From Cycas panzhihuaensis (Eukaryota > Cycadophyta): a DNA stretch of 64,000 nt. How positions within the stretch are numbered: the stretch's first letter is position 1; every line of letters starts with the position of its first letter. The stretch spans positions 102,617,741-102,681,740 of the forward strand of contig CM041465.1 of NCBI GenBank assembly GCA_023213395.1, read 5' to 3'. A program made the translations under genes and the position numbers. The notes beneath the pieces are model-generated. The model was not told where the DNA came from. It was given only the letters and a program-made list of their open reading frames with translations, and did not search any database. Positions 11,425 through 23,640 of this stretch are shown one piece after another.

Positions 11425-13582
11425 CTAGTTCTTGTTATTCTTTGCTTGAGTATTATGATCACACTCCCCATGCTTGGGGAACAGATCCTTATGGATTGGT
11501 TAGTCAAGGTTGGGCCTTGAGGCCCATTTGGGAGATAAGACACATTGTGGGGCATCCCTAGGATGTTGAACCTAATAATATGCATTGTCATAGAAACATT
11601 CCCCGTGAATGGAACACCACTTCCTCTCAAGAGAGGAGTCAATTTTCCTTGCTTGAGAGGATTGGGTGTTACTACCCTTAGGGAGAATGGCTTAAGAAGC
11701 TTATTGGAAGTGGGTGATGAAGAAGCTTACAATTTAAGTTCCTTCATCATACGTTCAAATGAACGTATGGTAGAAGTAAGTGGGTCTAGGGTCTTCTTAG
11801 TCGAATGAGAAGAAGGCCTAGTGGATAGTTTTAGTTTGGTTTCTTTGGTTTGGGATGGTACCTCATAACGTTGTGAGGGCTTAAGGGGCTTCTTGAGTCC
11901 AGCCTGGATCTCAATAGCTTCAAGCACTAAGCACTTTGCGATGGTAAAATCGCATGTGGTTGCCCCCATCTTAAGGACTTCCACATGGACTTCAAGGCAA
12001 AGTGCATTAACAAAGAGGTCCCTCTTCAATTCCTCAGGCAAAGTAGCCTTAGTGGAATGGAGGAGGTCATGGAATCACCGCATAAAGTCACGATTCATCT
12101 CATCGTGGCCTTGTTTAAGCAAAAGGAGGGATTTCATTCCACTTTTAAACAGACGAGCCACATCAAAACAGTTGATGAATTCATCCACAAATTACTGGAA
12201 AGAGAAAATGGAATGGGCAAGTAGGCAATAAAACTATTTAAGGGCATCGCCTTATAGGGATCATGGAAATAATTTCATTAGTATGTAATCATAAGCCTAG
12301 TAGTCTATGCATGCCATAGAAAAACTATGGACGTGCTCTGCTGGATCCTGTGATGAAGTTCCATCGAACTTAGGAACTTCAGGAGGATGAGGCAACAAAT
12401 TGGTTCTCAAGTCTTCAATAGATAAGGGTGTGGATCTATAATCCATGAAGGGACGTGCCCTTTCTTGGATCATAGGGTCGGTAAACGATGTGGAAGGCAA
12501 TGGACAAGGAATGAATGGGGGTGGAAGGCCCATCCCTCCTTGAGGAAATACCCCCTACTGAGAAGGGGCTTGAGGATAAGTGCTTTGAAAGGAAGTTGGG
12601 TTTCCTTTCAAAGGTGCAACATAAGGAGCTATGCAGGATGGCCATATGGGCCACCTGTAGGTCGCACAACCCCATATGGATGAAAAGGGTCTACCCCATA
12701 AGCCAAAATGTGGTTTCCTTTATGGTGCCCCCAAGGCTGAGATGTATAACCTGGGGGTATGTAAAGAGAAAGACTACTAGCTTGGATTTGAGTGCACGTG
12801 GGAGCGAATCCCACATGACTAGTAGTAGGGGTGTTAATAGGACCTCTAGGCCTACTAGGAAATGTATATACCACATAAGGAGGTGGCATATTGTCCTGAC
12901 TAGGGAAAGGTATGCTAGCCCTAAGTTGGGAGAAAGACATACCACGAAAGGGCCCCAAAGAGTTAGGACCATGATGAGAAGTAGGAGGTGTAATGGTCAT
13001 CCCAAGGGTAGATGTAAAGATCAAACAGGATGGATGTGTAGGCACAAAGGGGTTACTTATTATGGGAGGTGTAGGTACAGATGAAGACAACAGGATAGGC
13101 ATGGATGAGGAAGGTGCCCCACCATGCAAGGTATTTTCAAACCATCTAGGATGTGATTGAAGATGAGCAACACAAAAACACTCATTAAAAGCTTTGACCA
13201 CATCAGTAGGAGGAGTATCCACTTGATCATAGGAGGTAGACGGGACCTCGAATGAAATAGACCCCTCAGGGTGCTCCTCATAAGACTCACCAACTGGGTG
13301 GTGAATCTCAAGAGAAGATAGGTCCTTTACTCCATGAGTAGAGGGATGGGCATCAAGTGGGTGATGTTGATCACCCAGATAGTAAATAGGATCATCACCC
13401 TCCTAGGTGGATCCCGGAAATGATGTGGGGAACTCATGAGCTCCTGAAGCAAAGGCATGATAAGCCCAATCAAAAGGATGTCCTTCCATTATCGAATTAG
13501 AATCCGACGATGAAAGAAGATGATATACAGGGTCTTCTAACAATGGAGGCAAACCATGTAAGCGATGTGAGAAGCATCGCAT
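11425..13582 (-). pseudogene. gag of Ty3-1
   Basis: Structural capsid/nucleocapsid polyprotein, aligned with Ty3-2 gag from the same ATG context (MRCFS against MRRFS) to the end. The Ser/Pro-rich N-terminal half is followed by a Retrotrans_gag capsid domain, marked by FDGTSSQDPAEH at about 12340-12375 and a TTCDFTIAKCLVLEAIEI stretch near 11900-11960. Open pieces lie at 13222-12629, 12533-12297 and 12041-11727. Between them are stops and small frameshifts. It would assemble the particle that packages element RNA. Confidence 0.87.
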
Positions 13583-13729
13583 ACAAAGCTTGCCAACACA
13601 TTAGAAGAGAGAAAAAAGAATACAAAGTATATGTTGGGGGCTTCCCAACAGAAGAAATAAGTGGAGAAAACTACTAAAAGGTAGTAGTACCAATAAAAAG
13701 GGATGGAAACTAGCTTCCTTACTAGTAGG

Positions 13730-13747
13730 TCCCCAGTATGGTCACCA
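13730..13747 (-). other. Primer-binding site of Ty3-1
   Basis: Minus strand TGGTGACCATACTGGGGA, one base from the 5' LTR end. It aligns with the PBS of Ty3-2 (TGGCGACCATCTTGGGGA). It is not the tRNA-iMet site. The cognate tRNA was not identified here. Confidence 0.75.
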
Positions 13748-13748
13748 G

Positions 13749-16553
13749 TAGATGCGCGTCTATGGGATGGTTGCTATGCTTAATAGGAATGAAGGTGGTC
13801 AATAGTTGATGTTGAAGGTGTGGACGAGAACCTATAAGCAAAGGGAACACCACGTAAGGCATCTGTGTACCGGAGTACAAGTTCGGGACCCGCGAATGGC
13901 ACCCAACTACCTTGTAGTAGCTTTCAATCTGAAAGGAAAAAAGACATATGCAAGGATAGGCTAGATGGTCTCGAGAGGAAGGTCCTCCCACCCTTGGATG
14001 GCTAGAAGGGGAGAAGAGGAATCCTCAATGGGTTTTCCTATGACGAAGGAAAAACAAAGGTGACAGGGTATAGGCGAAGGGCCTAAGATGAATGTGAGTA
14101 GGCTTCCATAGATTATTTGGTTCAAACAAATACAACTAAGGGAAGGAGTAAGAAATGAACTAAAAGGGGAACTCTTTCTTTTTCTCTCTCTTTCACTCAA
14201 TATGCAAAGGACAAGAGAAAACAAAAGGGAGTACAAGCATTTCGCATGTAAGCAAGCAAGCTAGATGAAATACATCTATGGGTATTTTCAGGGTGGATAG
14301 GAGAAAGGAAGAGGAATGTATTTCCTACTATGCCTTTTCCTATAAAAAGTAAATATGCAATGTTCTTATGCAAAAGATGCAAGTGGCTAATTGATTTCCC
14401 CTTTTTATTCTTATATGACCTATTAGATTAATATAATAGATTTTTGTATAAAAAAGTAAAAAGGAAAAGAGGTGACAGGGAAGAGGGACAGAATGTACCT
14501 GAAAAGCATGGCAGTTGATGAAGGACCTCACTTGTGCACAACGTACATCCTCTCGCCAATCGGTTGGTGTATGAAAAAGGTTGATGTGGAAGACAAGGGC
14601 TTCCTTACCTTCCCCTTATAAGAGATAAGTAGAACGGAATAGATAAGGGAAACAAACGAAGCAAAAGAGAAAAGGAGGGTAAAGGCTTACTCAGAACTAG
14701 TATGTCTTTTCCCTTTGCGGATGTTGCTTCGAACCTGCACACATAAGAGTTTCTCCCTTCCAAGAAGGGGCTACAAAAAGGCTATATGTATGTAAATATA
14801 TGTAATATAAATGCTAAAATATCATATTTAAATTAAAGTCACTACTACTACAAATAACTCAACTTTCCTCAAGCAAACCACATATATCAAGCAAGGAAAA
14901 GGGAAAGGCAGCCTCAAGATGGTAAAGCCCTCTGCTAAAGTTCTCCATGTAGCCTTTAGGTATAGTAAGGTAAGGGTATGTGGCAGTTTATGGACAACCA
15001 ATAAACATGAAAAGATGCGGGGCAAGATGTTGGAGAGGTACCAAGTTAACGGAGTCACTATTGACAGTGATCTGTCACACAAGCCCCATCAAAGACCCTA
15101 AGGGATATTGGGCAAAGTTAGGGGCGTGAAAGAGGCCCAAAAGAGGGGCATGTAGGCCTAGAACCAGAGTAGCAAGAGCTATGTATGCTGATAACCAGCA
15201 TAAGCCAAAACTTCACCCTCTCTTAGTTAACCCAAGAAAAGCATGGAAGCGGGAGAAGAAAGATGAGAAGGGGGTTGCCCTTGGGGAGTAGGTCTAAGTG
15301 GGATAGATCCTACCTTACTCCCTTCACCTAGCCTTTATGAGCCTTCTCTTGTTGATTTCTTGAGGAAAACTAGCGGAGAAATGGTGAAAATCTGAGAGTA
15401 CAACACTAAACCCAAAGAAGGCAACTTTTACTACAACCAAACGGGAAGAGAGTAAGAAAATATACTTGACAATGGATCTAATATGGAAAAAATATACATA
15501 GAACTCTAAAAATAAGACCTCAGGTACCTTCTGGGTTGAGTCCAGGGTGGATTTACCCCTACAACCAATAAGAAAGAGGAGGTCCTGTAGGGTTTGTAAG
15601 AGGTTTCCCTAAGAAAGACTATGGAAGACACTTGCTAAGGCGTAGTTGAAGGAGAACCATGAAAAACTTACTTGAAAGTGCTTGGAGGAGGGCCTCCTAC
15701 CATAAAGAAGAGTTGTTGCAGGTAGATCCTGGGCTGGAGCAGCAAGAAATGTAGGATTGCAGACGCACTTGTGTAAGGGAAGAGGAAAATAGCAGAAACT
15801 ATAGTAGTAGAAAGTCAAGTTGGAGAGCCAAGAGATGTGAAATGATGATCTTTTAGGGATTTATACCTATCTCAAACCTAATCGAGGTTTAGGGCGCAAA
15901 TAGGGCTGAGTTAGGTGAGTGGCCACATGGCAATTCTGTAAAAAAGGTGAGAATTTCTATAGCAGATATAAAAAATAAGTTGCAATAGTCACACCGTGAT
16001 AAACTTCATGGTACTGTGGTAAACTTCGCAGTACTACTTAGTTTATAATGGTGCAGGACCAAGAAGCCAAAATGGCCTCAGTCAATATTCTAGGAGCCCT
16101 AAAAGGTGATGTGGTAGGCTTGGGAGGGGCTGGCCCTCCTATCCAGGTGGCCAGGAATAGTCAGGGAGGCATACGAATAAGGCTAAATAAAGCATTAAGG
16201 GTAAAAGTTTCCCAAAATATCATGATAGGGACAGAAGGTCAAGGTATGAGCGGATCATACAAATTAAATTAGGCTTAAATGATATGGAGGCAGTGCAGAG
16301 GGTTGTAGAGTGCCATAGGGATGCCTATCTTGTAGAAAGGTAGGTCCCACGGGTCATCATAGGCTTACAATATGACAAGCAGCATGATCAAACAATGGAT
16401 GCATAGTGATCATACAAATGAGGTAGTCAGTCATGCAATGAGGCAATACTTCTGTCAACCTTTCCAAAGAAATAGTAAAAGTAAAAAGGGAGAAGCATAC
16501 CTGTGCTTACATGAGTCAACCTATCCATATCCATTCTCGGTAGCCAGGAAACA
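13749..16553 (-). repeat. 5' LTR of Ty3-1 (2805 bp)
   Basis: Pairs with 1649-4550 along its length. Its plus-strand start is TAGATG where the partner has TGGATG, and it ends GGAAACA. The 5 bp AGGGG duplication follows at 16554. Confidence 0.92.
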
Positions 16554-16721
16554 AGGGGTAAATAGTTAGTGAGTTGTATAGTACATGAATAATCATTGAT
16601 CAAGGTTCCCCCAGTAAGTGTTTCTAAGCGAGAGGAGACCACAGTGGTGTACTTTTGTCTAAAAAGTCTATAAGACTATTATTTGGTATAGTTTAACTCA
16701 TGTTGAAGCCTATTTCTTGAG

Positions 16722-17520
16722 ATGGAGCACATGATGCTGAAGGTTATCTTCAATAATAATAATTTTAGTGAGTGGAAGGCCAACATGGAACTACTATTAA
16801 TAATGAATCAACTGAGAGGAATTACTAAGGCAAAGATGGGTGTGATTCTATTAGATCATAAAGAGCAAGTAAGACTTTAGGAAAAGAAGTTTATGGCTGT
16901 GGGATTATTGAAATTGTCATTGGCACTAGACTAGAGGGCCTTTGTTCATAATCTAAAAGAACTAGATAAAATTTAAACAAAATTGTGTGACACCTTTAAG
17001 AAAAAGAAGACAAATAGATGTCTAGCCCTAAGGTTGGAGTTGCTTAATTTGTGTGTAGAAGATCAGAATAATATCAATTCCTACTTGAATAAGATTACTG
17101 ACTTGAGAAATAAGCTAGAAGAATTGAAGCTAAATTCGATCGATGATACATTATTATTTATGATAATCATGTCGAAGTTGTCAGCTACTTTTGCCACTTT
17201 TTAGACCATATATGGCAAAGATGAGGTGATAGAGGTAGAAACCTTTGACAGTATTAAGAACCTTATTCTGGTAAAGGATGCTAAGCTAAAACATCATGGA
17301 ATGCTTGGAGGTTATAAATTAAGTCAAGCCTTAACTATGAAGACGCAAAGGAAAGAGGTTATTTAGGAGGAGAAGTTCACACAGAGGTCTAGTGAAAGCT
17401 CTCAAGAGAAGAAGAAATTTAATAGTAAATATAACTATTGCAAAAAAGAAGGTCATAGAGAGAAGAACTATTAGTTCAAGAGACATGAGAAGCATAAAGT
17501 AAGCTAGGATGAGAAAGGGA
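16722..17520 (+). pseudogene. gag of Ty1-A
   Basis: Copia gag (UBN2/Retrotran_gag type) beginning with an ATG 6 bases after a TTGAG context. The N-terminal part carries NNNNFSEWKANMELLL, and the middle LKLNSIDDTLLFMIIMSKL matches the gag helical domain. A CCHC knuckle near 17431-17475 reads YNYCKKEGHREKNY, where the first and last Cys have become Tyr (G-to-A). Several TAG codons replace Trp or Gln. The longest open piece is 16983-17204. Gag would coat the RNA in the particle. Confidence 0.82.
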
Positions 17521-17529
17521 AGGGCGTTG

Positions 17530-18800
17530 CTACATACTGTGTTAGAGCAACAACTTTATTAACTAGGTCAAATTGGAGAGATTACTAGATTTTGGACTCT
17601 AAAGTATAGAAACATATCTCTTACTAGAAGCACAACTCTGATATGGTAAAAAAAATCATAGTGGTATCGAAATCATCCTTAGAGACGCTCACGTATTACC
17701 GATGGAAGGTGTCAACGAAGTTTCTTTAGTAAGCAGTAAGTTTACAAGGGTATATTATGTACTTAAGATGTAATTAAATTTGCTTTCGACCTAGAAGATC
17801 TATAAACAAGGTATGAAGGTGGAGTTATATCATGATAGATTCCTAATTAAGGATCTAAAGTAGAATTTCCCTATCATTATTATTGGGAAGATTAGAGATA
17901 ACTTTTAGTTGTTTGAGAAGTTTCAATCTCAAAAGAAGTCTTATGTCTTTATTACCAGCACTAATAATGTAAGCAAACTATAGCATAATTGCCTAGAAAA
18001 CCTTAATTACATGAGCATAACATTACTAAAGAGATTAAAAATGGTGGAAGGACTACCATCAATTTCATACTCAGATGGTGTTTGCGAAGGATGTGTGTAT
18101 GGAAAGCAACACCACTACCCTTTTGCTCAGGATAATGCCTAAAGAGCCAAGGAGAATATGGAGCTTATGCATGTAGATATAATAGGTATAATACTAAACC
18201 CCTCAATATTAACAGCTCGTTACACCTTAATATTTATGGATGATTATACCAGGAAGGCTTGGGTATACTATTTAAAGAAAAAGTTAGATGCATTTGATCA
18301 CTTCCATAATTGGAAAGTGATGGTTGAAAATAAAAGTAAAAAGAAGATTAAGTCATTATGAAGTGATAATAGTAAGAAGTATGACAATCATGCATTTAAT
18401 TAATTCTATTATGATCATGGTATAAAATGAGAATTTATAGTCTCAAATACCACACAACAAAATAGAGTTTCTAAAAGGAAGATCTGTACCATTATGCAAA
18501 TAGCAAGATATATGGTACATATGAAAAACTTACCACTAATATTTTGGACAAAGGCTATGGTGATTGTTGTTTACCTTTTAAACTGAGTACCCACTAAGAT
18601 AGTTCATAGCATGACCCTCGAAGAAAAATGGACTAGTTGAAAACCTATCATTAGCCATTTAAAAACTTTTGGGTGCATAAGATATACACACATCCCAGTT
18701 GACACTCATAAGGAGCTGGATCAAAAAAGTCTGAAGTGTATTTTTATGGGGTATAATGATCAAAACAAAGCTTATAGACTATGGGATCCATAAGGGAGAA
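17530..18800 (+). pseudogene. Protease and integrase region of Ty1-A
   Basis: The protease is barely readable. The GAG-pre-integrase segment and integrase follow: VCEGCVYGKQ near 18080-18110 (zinc-binding Cys pair), MELMHVDIIG at 18158-18187 (first Asp), SDNSKKYDN at about 18361-18390 (second Asp), and TTQQNRVSKRK at about 18448-18480, where the catalytic Glu position now holds Lys. Open piece 18158-18361 is the integrase core. Stops are spread through the rest. It would have inserted the cDNA into host DNA. Confidence 0.82.
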
Positions 18801-18849
18801 ATATTATAATTAGTCAAGATATAAAATCTAATGAGTTATTGATGTATCA

Positions 18850-20488
18850 TGTTAAAAAATCATCATAAGAGCCTTTTTACCCCAGACTACTTCCATTCTT
18901 GAATTCGTCAAGTAAAGAGAACAATGAGCCTGTCACTAGAATACATGAGGAAGTAAGACTAAGTACTTGGAGTAATAGTGAGGAGTTATCACATGAATAA
19001 GTAGCTCTAATAATGGGTCCTTCTATATCACTATGGGTAAGGAAGATTATTGAAGATTCAGAAGTGGGGATGTATACTCGTATTAATGAGAGATTCATAC
19101 TAGTCAAACTCTATTGGTAGACACCAACAACTCTAGTAATCCTAATTCGTATGATGAAGCAAAAGGTGATCTATGATGGAGAGATATAATGTAAGAGGAA
19201 TATAGTTCGCTCATAAAGAATGACACATGGGATTTGGTTTCACTCCCTCTGATGAAGAACCTGATTGGATACAAGTGGGTCTACAAGATTAAGTTTCGTT
19301 TTGATAGAGAGGTGGATAAGTACAAGGCTAGGCTTGTTACTCAAGGGTTCAAACAAAAAAAAAGAATTAATTATAAGGAGATATTTACACCAATTTCCAA
19401 GATAATAATTGCCTAAAACAAGCACCCCATGCTTGGTATAAGAAGATGGATGCCACATTGAAAGTTCAAGGTTTTGTAGTTTCTAATCTCGACTCAAATT
19501 TACATGTAAAAAGGAGGGGATCTCAATAGTCATTATTATGGTGTACATAGATGATATAATCATTGGAAGAAACTGTAATAAGACTATCATAGAAATCAAG
19601 TCCAATTTGGGAGTTTCTTTTAACATGATAGACTTTGGGAGACTTCATTATTTATTGGGCATTCAAATCAAGCAGATAGAAGATCAAATCGTGTTGTTGC
19701 AGTCGTAGTATGTGAAGAACCAACTAGAGAAGTTTGGGATGTAGAATTATAAACCAGTTATAACACTATATGTTAAGGGTAAAAGATTGTAGAAGGATAT
19801 GGCCAAACCCTTTGTAGATAGAACGAAGCATTACCAGTCAGTAGGGAGTCTAATCTATTTAACTCATACTAGACTAGATATTATTTATGTTATTGGATTG
19901 GTTTCTTGATATATATAGAATTCTTAGGAGCCACAATGGGTTGTTCTAAAGTAAATTCTAAAGTACCTAAAAGGGACAATCAATCTTGGTATCGAATGCC
20001 ATCGAGGTAAGGAGATAAAATTATATGGCTACACTAATGTTGATTGGGAAGGAGACTCTAACAATCAAAAGTACACTATTGGATACGTCTTTAGGGTCAG
20101 TATTGGATTTATTCCATAGTAGTTAAAAAAGTAACAAATAGTGGCATTATCTTCTATAGAAGTAGAATATCAAGGACACAATAATGGTATAAAGGAAGTT
20201 ATATGGTTGTAAGGTCTCTTGGAAGTTCTTAGAGTTTTAAATGGATATTTGATTATTTTTATTAATAATCAAAGTAACATTCGTCTATCAAAGAATCTAG
20301 AGTTTCATACACATATGAAGCATATCGAGATTCAACACTGTTATATCCATGAACAAATCAAGTCAAGGAAGCTATAGGTTGATTATTGTCTAAGTGAATA
20401 TTAGCTTGCAGATGTCTTCACCAAGTCACTTACTAAAAATCATTTCACAAAGATGCATACCAAATTAGGACTCACAGATATTATCCTT
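18850..20488 (+). pseudogene. Reverse transcriptase and RNase H of Ty1-A, with an RT deletion
   Basis: NDTWDLVSLPL (19216-19248) starts the copia RT. GYKWVYKIKF and ARLVTQGFKQ follow. At about 19410 the frame jumps from PISKIIIA directly to LKQAPHAWYKKMD, so roughly 70 codons are missing, including the KTAFLNG-type motif with the first catalytic Asp. VYIDDIIIG near 19540-19566 is the YxDD box. RNase H follows (about 19980-20430) with IVALSSIEVEYQ and ADVFTKSL. Many TAG/TAA codons are present. It is not able to polymerise DNA. Confidence 0.85.
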
Positions 20489-20499
20489 AAGGAGGGATA
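20489..20499 (+). other. Polypurine tract of Ty1-A
   Basis: AAGGAGGGATA immediately before the 3' LTR and right after the RNase H coding end. Confidence 0.75.
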
Positions 20500-20943
20500 T
20501 ATTGGTAAGCATAACGAAGCAATAGGATAGTCCCAGCTTTCATGATAACATAACTATTATAGGTTGTAAGTTCTCAATATTTATATTAATAGGAGATGTT
20601 AACATTATAATTGTTTATCAAGACATTAGTTAATATTAACGTGGTTTAACTAATTGTGATTATCAAAATAGTGTAAGATATTTAGAGGGTCACAACCCTT
20701 ATTGGGTGACACCTCTTAGAAAGATATTTATATCTTAGAACCCTTGTATATCAATCAATTTAAGCAAGTATAATCAATGTAATCTAAAGGATCTTTCATG
20801 GTGGGTTTTTTCCTAAAAGGGTTTCCCACATAAATCATGTATACTATGTATTTGTATTCAGTGTATATCTTTGTTTACTTATTATGTATGGTTAAATATT
20901 TTATGGATAGGAACATATATGTATGAATTCATGTTCCCTAATA
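20500..20943 (+). repeat. 3' LTR of Ty1-A (about 444 bp)
   Basis: Starts TATTGG (TG to TA change) after the purine tract and ends CCTAATA (CA to TA). The last half matches 256-455. The outer boundaries are inferred from PPT and PBS position. No target duplication can be tested because the 5' end is truncated. Confidence 0.82.
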
Positions 20944-21099
20944 AGAATTATTATATTTGTTCCTTTTATTGTCTCCTAAAATCATAGTGTTTGAGGGGTG
21001 TTAACTTCTCTAGTTATGGCTTATAATGATATTTATATATTTTTAATATTGGTATTAAATAATTCTTTATTCCCTGCTTCATTACTTGTATCCTATGGT

Positions 21100-22153
21100 C
21101 CTTCTTCATGTTTATCTAGAATATTTGTATCCTTATTATTTATCATAAACACTTTCTTTGAGGGTCAATTATAATCATGGTTTCTATTTTCCTCTACATT
21201 TGAAACAAGTTCTTTTCTTAAGATGCTCTACCTTAGGAAGTTTATTTCTAGCTAACCCTTCTTCATTTTCCTTTATAATTGGGGCCTTGATATTTGCTCT
21301 TGACTAGTTCTAATTTGGTTGGAAATTTTGACCTTGGTATTAAGAAAATTCATTCCGGCAAATATAACTTTGTCTACCTTCTCTATATTCAACTTTTATG
21401 TTCTTAGCATGATGTATAACATCACTCAAGGTTATTGCTTCTATTATTTTTATGTGATATTTGGCATTTCCTCTAAGCCATGTGACATATGATTATATAA
21501 GTAACTCTTTTATAATTTTATTATTGGCCAAGTTGTATAGGGTTTAAAATTTCTTGTTGTAAGTGTGAACTAATCTTCTTTGTTATAAGCATATAAGTTG
21601 GGTGAAGTAATCAGTTCCATGTATCCTTGTAATATTCTATGAAGCTTTCTTTTAGAAAAATCTAATTGTCATTCTTTATGCTGCCATAGAATCTTTTCCA
21701 CTAGTGTAACCACTTAAGCACTTTTCTATATAAGTTAAGAGATGACATAAGCGTTTGATCTTTTCATCATAATGGGTTTGCCTAGAAATATATCTCTATT
21801 TATATTATCCAACTATAGATGTCTCTTGACTTATTGGGATTGAACTTTTATAGAAGGAACTCGGTACCTTTAAGACCTTAGATTAGTTCAAATTATGATT
21901 CTTCTTTATTCCTTTCTTGGAATTTATTTTCTCCTTTATTTGATGTCCCTACCTCATCCTTAAGTCTTTCTTATTTGTTAAAGTATTTAGATAATACTTC
22001 ATTTACTACGTTGTGGAGACTATTTATTTCCCCTTTTATATATGCCATGTCATCACTTAGTGAATCTATCCTATTATTTACATCTTATATGCTTACTGAG
22101 AATTAATTTACCATTTTGCCTAGATAAAGTATTTTTCTAGATCTCAACTCCAT
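21100..22153 (-). pseudogene. gag fragment of a gypsy element (Ty3-C)
   Basis: Minus-strand remnant starting with an ATG at 22153 just inside a PBS. It has the gypsy gag pattern, with DDMAYIKGEINSL (coiled part), a capsid segment including FLKESFIEYYKDTWN, and CFKCRG near 21195-21207 as the first half of a zinc knuckle. Stops are frequent. It ends at the junction with Ty1-A near 20943, so PR and pol are missing. The iMet-type PBS suggests a lineage other than Ty3-1/2. Confidence 0.55.
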
Positions 22154-22264
22154 TTATTTTATTTTTTAATGGAAGAAAAGAAAAATTAGCCTTTTTTTCT
22201 TGGGCACCCTAATTTTGTCACTAGTATAATTTATTTTTACTTCCAAAAATGGCCTCGACAGTGA

Positions 22265-22277
22265 GATTATGATACTA
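22265..22277 (-). other. Primer-binding site of Ty3-C
   Basis: Minus strand TAGTATCATAATC, a decayed match to TGGTATCAGAGCC, at the end of an LTR-like segment ending CCCCATAAG. Confidence 0.5.
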
Positions 22278-22700
22278 CTTATGGGGAATTTTGAAGGGAA
22301 TTCAAACCTTAATGGATTAAAAAATTATCATATATTAAACTACTTGTAGATTTTTTATGTGACTTATCCAAAGAAGTACTATATTGAAATATCAAGAGAA
22401 AATAGTATATAAAAAATATTAAAACTTATAATAGGTATCTATCTACCTTCCTTTTCAAGGCGAGGTGTCCTCCTATCTACTAAAATTAAGGCCAAAAATA
22501 TAATAGATCTTAAAATCAAAAATAATACCTATAATCTAGGATACAAAGCCCTATAAATAGGCAACCAAGATGTAACATAAGAAGTCAACTAGAATATAAT
22601 ATAGAAGTTGGCTAAAATAAATATAAAGGTCAACTAAAATAAACTAAGTAATAAGGTTGGCTAGGGTAATCACTAGAAGTCTGTAAAATTACTCTAATAA
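22278..22700 (-). repeat. 5' LTR of Ty3-C (approximate)
   Basis: Minus-strand sequence upstream of the Ty3-C PBS, with a TATA-like TTGCCTATTTATAGGGC near 22550-22567. The far boundary was set where Ty1-B gag resumes near 22720. No second LTR is in the window. Confidence 0.45.
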
Positions 22701-22726
22701 TTATTAGTAATTCAGTCAAACTATTC

Positions 22727-23640
22727 TTAGGGATGGTTTCTGGTAGTGGGAACACAATGAAATAATACTGAGCACAAAGATATTTTCATCATTAGCAAAA
22801 AGTGTAGTAGTTTTTCTAACTTTTCTTTTATCAACTTTCTTCTTCTAATAGTTCTTCTCATGGTGACCTTTCTTATTATAATATGAGCACATAAAATCCT
22901 TTTTAGGTTTATCATGGGATTTACTTATGTTAAGAGAAAGAGGTGGGAGTTTATTTAGGATTATTAATTTGGATCTTTTTTTCAAATTATAAAGGCAAAT
23001 CTATGTTGCTGCTACTACCGACATATCCTTTTATATGTCATTCCTCATATAGGAGAAGTCTAATAAGCTCCTCAAAGGTAAGTGTATGAGCTCTCTTAGT
23101 AAGACATAAGCTAGTAACGAAGATATAAAAACCTTCATGCATGCCATTGAGAGTAAAACTCACAAGCCCCCTATCCTTAACCTTCTCATCTATTGTACTT
23201 AATTGATCTTTAATCGCATTTAATTTCTATAAATGTAGGGAGATTGAGTCATAAATAATCATCTTACAAGAACTAAGTTTCTCAAATATAATACTCTAGA
23301 TTTATTATTAGTTTCATACATCTCTTAAAGTATCTACCATGCATCCTCCAAAGAAATCCCCCCTTAAAGATAAGTGATGAGGTCATCAATGACAAAAAGC
23401 CTAATACTAGCTAATGCTTCTCTATCATGATCTTCCCAGTCTTCAAGATCTTTGTAGTTATAGTTAGAGTAATTAGAGTAGATCTGATTACAACTAAAGT
23501 AGAGGTAATAATAAGTGTTCTTTCCTTTCAACAATTTTCATTAACTTTTAAAGTGCCAAAATATTGGAAATTTTAAATTTTTAGATTACATAGTTCTTAT
23601 CATTTAAATTGTATGCATCTGGTAAGACATGATTGATAAT
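22727..23640 (-). pseudogene. gag of a minus-strand copia element (Ty1-B)
   Basis: The minus strand encodes a copia gag: LNDKNYVI near the start, then YETNNKSRVLYLRNL, KLNAIKDQLSTIDEKVKDRG and SFTLNGMHEGFYIFVTSLCL in order. A knuckle reading CSYYNKKGHHEKNY lies at about 22860-22895, with two Cys lost to Tyr. Stops and at least one frameshift break it. Pol is absent, because Ty3-C sequence follows directly on the minus-strand 3' side. Confidence 0.72.

Larger units (their letters stand above)
1649..16553 (-). mobile_element. Ty3-1: Tat-like gypsy element lacking RT-RNase H-INT core
   Basis: A complete insertion: LTRs at 1649-4550 and 13749-16553, 5 bp target duplication AGGGG at 1644-1648 and 16554-16558, PBS beside the high-coordinate LTR and a purine tract beside the low one. 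So it reads on the minus strand. Internal order on that strand: gag, PR, linker, fused RT/INT remnant, an antisense plus-strand gene, an RNase H1-type domain, 3' LTR. It aligns with Ty3-2 throughout, but the two are different subfamilies with partly different LTRs. It would have depended on another element for reverse transcription and integration. Confidence 0.93.
256..20943 (+). mobile_element. Ty1-A: decayed copia retrotransposon split by Ty3-1
   Basis: Order on the plus strand: truncated 5' LTR, PBS, leader, gag, PR, INT, RT, RNase H, polypurine tract, 3' LTR. INT before RT marks it as Ty1/copia. The leader is interrupted at 1649-16553 by the gypsy element Ty3-1. Without that insert the element is about 5.8 kb. 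Many stop codons, a deletion inside RT and a Glu-to-Lys change at the integrase catalytic site show that it cannot encode its own proteins. Confidence 0.9.
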
